Shown: positions 6,776 through 9,110 of the stretch, piece after piece
Layout: each line of letters starts with the position of its first letter
How positions within the stretch are numbered: position 1 is the first letter of the stretch
Assembly (NCBI GenBank): GCA_012719015.1
Contig: JAAYBE010000125.1
Coordinates: forward strand, 1 to 9,110
Direction of reading: 5' to 3'
DNA from: Actinomycetota bacterium
GTDB taxonomy: Bacteria; Actinomycetota; Thermoleophilia; UBA2241
DNA length: 9,110 nt
The notes under the pieces: generated by a model
Seen by the model: only the letters and a program-made list of their open reading frames with translations
Told to the model about the DNA's origin: nothing
Database searches by the model: none
Position numbers and translations under genes: made by a program

Positions 6776-7444
6776 ATGACGCCGATGGACAAGAAGAGAA
6801 GGAGCCTGGCGCGCGGTCGTGGTCTGCCCGAGCCGCTCCTGCTCGAGGACCCCATGGAGGCGTTGCCGCCGACCGCGCAGCGGATCCTGGCGGCCGCGCA
6901 GCGACTGCTCGCCGAGGGCGGGTTCGAGGCGCTCACGCTCTCGGCCATCGCCCGGGAGGCGCGCGAATCCAAGGCCAGCATCGGGTACCACTTCGGCAAC
7001 AAGGCCGGCCTCGTCACGGCGCTCGTCGACTCGCTCGCGCATGATGCGAACCGCGGGCTCATCGAGGAGACCGCCGCCGCTCCGCCCGGCGCGGCGCGTG
7101 TCCACGCCCTCATCGACGGCGAGACGCGCATCGCCGCCGACGCCGAGAGCTTCCGCTCGTTCTTCGAGATCCTGCCGCACGCGTTGCGCGACCCCGACCT
7201 GCGCGGGCGGGTGGCCGCACTGTACGACGGCTACCGCGAGACCGTGGTGCGGTGCGTCGACGTCACCGGTCGTCGAGCGACCTCCGAACTGCGCCCGTTC
7301 GCGATGCTGATGATCGCGATCGTCGACGGGTTGGCGATCCAGCACGGTCTCGATCCAGGCGGCGCCGATGTGCGCGCCGCGACCGAGCTCTGGGAGCGGC
7401 TGGCCCGCCCGCTGCTGACGGGGAGGCCGGTCGCGGATCCCTGA
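6776..7444 (+). CDS. TetR-family transcriptional regulator, probable regulator of the agmatine operon
   Basis: DNA-binding one-component regulator of 222 residues. A basic N-terminal stretch of about 32 residues precedes the TetR domain. The domain runs from TAQRILAAAQRLLAEGGFEA (33-52) into the helix-turn-helix LTLSAIAREARESKASIGYH (53-72), closed by the typical YHFGNKAGL (71-79). The remainder is an alpha-helical ligand-binding and dimerisation region without recognisable motifs. ATG at 6776 has GAGAGG about 10 nt upstream; a second ATG at 6785 is possible. The gene is divergent from the agu operon with a shared palindrome between them, the classic layout of a local repressor. By analogy to AguR, a TetR-family regulator of agmatine use in Pseudomonas, the effector may be agmatine or N-carbamoylputrescine, but that is inference; homology to AguR beyond the family is not claimed. 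Confidence 0.92.
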   Translation: MTPMDKKRRSLARGRGLPEPLLLEDPMEALPPTAQRILAAAQRLLAEGGFEALTLSAIAREARESKASIGYHFGNKAGLVTALVDSLAHDANRGLIEETAAAPPGAARVHALIDGETRIAADAESFRSFFEILPHALRDPDLRGRVAALYDGYRETVVRCVDVTGRRATSELRPFAMLMIAIVDGLAIQHGLDPGGADVRAATELWERLARPLLTGRPVADP

Positions 7445-7517
7445 CTGCGGATGCAGGCGCGGTCGGGCGCGCTGAACGGGCGGCGGACGTCGCTCCGTCG
7501 CCCGCGACGGCGTCGGG

Positions 7518-7523
7518 TATGCT
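7518..7523 (+). promoter_or_regulatory. -10 element for a leaderless transcript of the HDAC-family gene
   Basis: TATGCT fits the TAnnnT pattern of -10 boxes and ends 6 nt before the ATG at 7530, so transcription would begin at or beside the start codon. No Shine-Dalgarno sequence is visible in the preceding 30 bases. No clear -35 is present. Confidence 0.55.
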
Positions 7524-7529
7524 AGCCGC

Positions 7530-8549
7530 ATGGACGCCGCCGTCATCTGGGACGAGGCCTACGCCGAGCACGACACCGGAGAGCACCCGGAGGGAGCCGA
7601 CCGCGTCGCGAGCGTGGTGCGGCATCTGGAGGGGACGGACCTCTGGCCGCGCCTCACCGTGGTCGAGGGCCCCCGACCGGCGACCGAGGACGACATCCTG
7701 CTGGTGCACACGGAGCGGCACCTGCGCATGGTCCGCGAGGCGGCGGCGGGCAGGGGCGCGTGGCTCGAGCCCGACACACGTGTCTCAGTGCGCAGCTACG
7801 AGATCGCGCTGCTCTCGGTGGGCGGCGCGCTCCTCGCCACCGGACTGTGGGACGACGGTCTCGTCCCGTTCGCGCTCATCCGCCCCCCGGGCCACCACGC
7901 CACTCAGGACAGGGCGATGGGTTTCTGCCTCTTCAACAACGTCGCCATCGCCGCCGCCCGGCTGCTGCGCCAAGGTTACGAGCGCGTGGCGGTACTGGAC
8001 TGGGACGTGCATCACGGCAACGGTACGCAGGCGATCTTCTACGGCGACCGGGGCGTACTCTACGGCTCGGCCCACGAGTGGCCGCACTACCCGGGCAGCG
8101 GCTACTTCACCGAGTGCGGCGAGGGCGACGGGGAAGGGTTCACGGTCAACGTGCCGCTGCCCGCCGGGGCCACGGACGGGGACTACGCAGCCCTGTTCGA
8201 GCACATCTTCGAGCCGGTCATCCGCCAGTACGCGCCGCAGGCGCTGCTGGTCTCCGCCGGTCAGGACATCCACCGCGACGACCCCCTCGGCGACATGCGC
8301 GTCACCGAAACGGGCTTCTCGCAGATGGCGCTGCGCTGTCTGCGGCTCGCCCAGGAGCACTGCGGGGGGCGGCTCGCCTTCGTGCTCGAGGGCGGCTACC
8401 AGCGCACGGCCATGGCGCGGTCCGTGGAGGCGGTGTTGAGGGCCGTCATGGACGAGTCCGCGCCCGTCGAGGTGGACGAGGGGACCGACAAGGCCAAGGC
8501 CGCCATCGCGCGGGCACGCGAGGTGCAGGCCTCGCACTGGAGCCTGTAG
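7530..8549 (+). CDS. Histone deacetylase / acetylpolyamine amidohydrolase family zinc deacetylase
   Basis: Zn-dependent amidohydrolase of the arginase/deacetylase fold, 339 residues, a normal length for bacterial members. Active-site motifs are intact: RPPGHHA (118-124) with the His122/His123 pair, GFCLFNNVAIAA (131-142), VLDWDVHHGNGTQ (155-167) with zinc ligands Asp159 and His161, SAGQDIHRDDPLGDM (242-256) with the third ligand Asp246, and LEGGY (286-290) with the transition-state Tyr290. The pattern resembles class II-like bacterial enzymes such as HdaH and acetylpolyamine amidohydrolases. The usual SAGFDAH is changed to SAGQDIH beside the metal. It lies 85 bp after the TetR gene on the same strand and next to an agmatine-to-putrescine operon, so deacetylation of an acetylated polyamine or acetylagmatine is a reasonable inference; substrate is not readable from sequence. 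Start chosen at ATG 7530, which follows a -10-like box and no ribosome site. Confidence 0.92.
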   Translation: MDAAVIWDEAYAEHDTGEHPEGADRVASVVRHLEGTDLWPRLTVVEGPRPATEDDILLVHTERHLRMVREAAAGRGAWLEPDTRVSVRSYEIALLSVGGALLATGLWDDGLVPFALIRPPGHHATQDRAMGFCLFNNVAIAAARLLRQGYERVAVLDWDVHHGNGTQAIFYGDRGVLYGSAHEWPHYPGSGYFTECGEGDGEGFTVNVPLPAGATDGDYAALFEHIFEPVIRQYAPQALLVSAGQDIHRDDPLGDMRVTETGFSQMALRCLRLAQEHCGGRLAFVLEGGYQRTAMARSVEAVLRAVMDESAPVEVDEGTDKAKAAIARAREVQASHWSL

Positions 8550-8574
8550 CGGGCGGCCTTCGTCCGCCGCCCGT
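8549..8574. terminator. Bidirectional terminator between convergent genes
   Basis: CGGGCGG (8550-8556) pairs with CCGCCCG (8567-8573) around a 10-nt loop, in the 27-bp gap between the convergent stop codons of the deacetylase and the DeoR-type gene. No T-tract is present. An alternative shorter stem (8552-8556 with 8564-8568) is also possible. Position supports termination from both sides. Confidence 0.55.
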
Positions 8575-8576
8575 CG

Positions 8577-9110
8577 TCAGACGACGACCTGCGCGACTCC
8601 GAGCCGCTCGAGCTCGTCGCGGATGTCCCCGTCCGCGGCGTCGTCGGTCACCACGGTGTCGATCTTGTCGAGAGAGCAGATGGCGACGTCCCCGATCACC
8701 CCGAACTTGCTCGCGTCGGCCAGCACCGTGATCTCGCCGCGCGTCCGCTGCACCATGGCCCGTTCGACGCCGGCGAGGCCCATGCTGGGCGTGGTGACCC
8801 CCTCTTCGAGGCTCACGCCGTCGGCGCCGAGGATGAAGCGGCTGGCGTGGAACATGTTGACTGCCTCGACGGCGAGCGCGCCCTCGAGGGTGTTGGAGCT
8901 CGGCCGGTAGGAGCCTCCCAAGATCACGATGTCCAACGCGGCGACCTGCACCGCGGAGAGGGCGCCCACGTTGTGGGTGACGATGCGCGCCCTCAGCTCC
9001 GGGTCCACGTAGCCGAGCACCTGTGCGGCGGTGGTGCCCGAGCTGAGGAAGACGGTCTCTCCCGGCTGGATCAAGGCGGCGCCGGCCTTGGCGATGCGCC
9101 GCTTCTCCTC
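8577..9110 (-). CDS. DeoR-family transcriptional regulator, partial (N-terminal DNA-binding domain beyond the right edge)
   Basis: The visible 177 codons are the C-terminal effector domain (DeoRC, phosphosugar-isomerase-like fold) of a DeoR/GlpR-type regulator. Motifs in order are EEKRRIAKAGAALIQPGETV leading to FLSSGTTAAQVL (phosphate-binding GTT loop), IVTHNV, ILGGSYRPSSNTLEGALAVE, ILGADGVSLEEGVTTP and LADASKFG. The frame is open to position 9110, so an internal TTG at 9074 is not the start; the winged-helix domain should lie to the right. Members of this family usually sense phosphorylated sugars and repress nearby carbohydrate genes; its targets are probably outside the window. It is convergent with the deacetylase gene, so a role in agmatine use is unlikely. 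Confidence 0.92.
   Translation of the reverse strand, partial: EEKRRIAKAGAALIQPGETVFLSSGTTAAQVLGYVDPELRARIVTHNVGALSAVQVAALDIVILGGSYRPSSNTLEGALAVEAVNMFHASRFILGADGVSLEEGVTTPSMGLAGVERAMVQRTRGEITVLADASKFGVIGDVAICSLDKIDTVVTDDAADGDIRDELERLGVAQVVV

Noticed and set aside
7252..8731. Other long plus-strand frames across the deacetylase (7252-8439, 7760-8731)
   Set aside because: Arg/Ser/Ala-rich shadows of the deacetylase gene; the 7530 frame carries all HDAC motifs.
1..9110. CRISPR arrays, tRNA or rRNA genes, insertion sequences, phage or defence genes
   Set aside because: Scanned for spaced repeats, tRNA-like cloverleaf ends, transposase motifs and terminal repeats; none seen. The window is metabolic and regulatory.

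Overview
The window is visibly very GC-rich, with strong third-position G/C bias and frequent GTG and TTG starts. One gene also appears to have a leaderless start. This points to a high-GC bacterium, most likely an actinobacterium or a similar lineage. That assignment is inferred from composition and gene style only; nothing in the window fixes the taxon.

Layout from left to right: (1) 1-1610, minus strand, the N-terminal part of a PutA-type proline dehydrogenase/P5C dehydrogenase that runs off the left edge. (2) 1611-1955, an intergenic region with a strong 15-bp hairpin terminator and a possible putA promoter. (3) 1956-6631, minus strand, a compact four-gene operon in transcription order: a putrescine-type carbamoyltransferase, an APC-family permease, carbamate kinase and agmatine deiminase. 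(4) 6632-6775, a divergent control region with a perfect 7+2+7 operator-like palindrome, overlapping promoter candidates and a tandem 9-bp repeat. (5) 6776-7444, plus strand, a TetR-family regulator. (6) 7530-8549, plus strand, a histone-deacetylase/acetylpolyamine amidohydrolase-family zinc hydrolase with what looks like a leaderless start. (7) A small bidirectional terminator between convergent genes. (8) 8577-9110, minus strand, the C-terminal sensor domain of a DeoR-family regulator cut by the right edge.

The operon encodes a full agmatine deiminase pathway. The permease would import agmatine, probably in exchange for putrescine. Agmatine deiminase makes N-carbamoylputrescine and ammonia. 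The carbamoyltransferase phosphorolyses this to putrescine and carbamoyl phosphate, and carbamate kinase uses carbamoyl phosphate to make ATP, releasing CO2 and ammonia. This parallels the aguBDAC set known from lactic acid bacteria, but with the last two genes swapped and a TetR regulator placed divergently. The adjacent HDAC-fold enzyme is a plausible companion that could deacetylate acetylated polyamines, which is an inference from family and position. The flanking putA gene handles proline to glutamate and appears to be a separate transcription unit.
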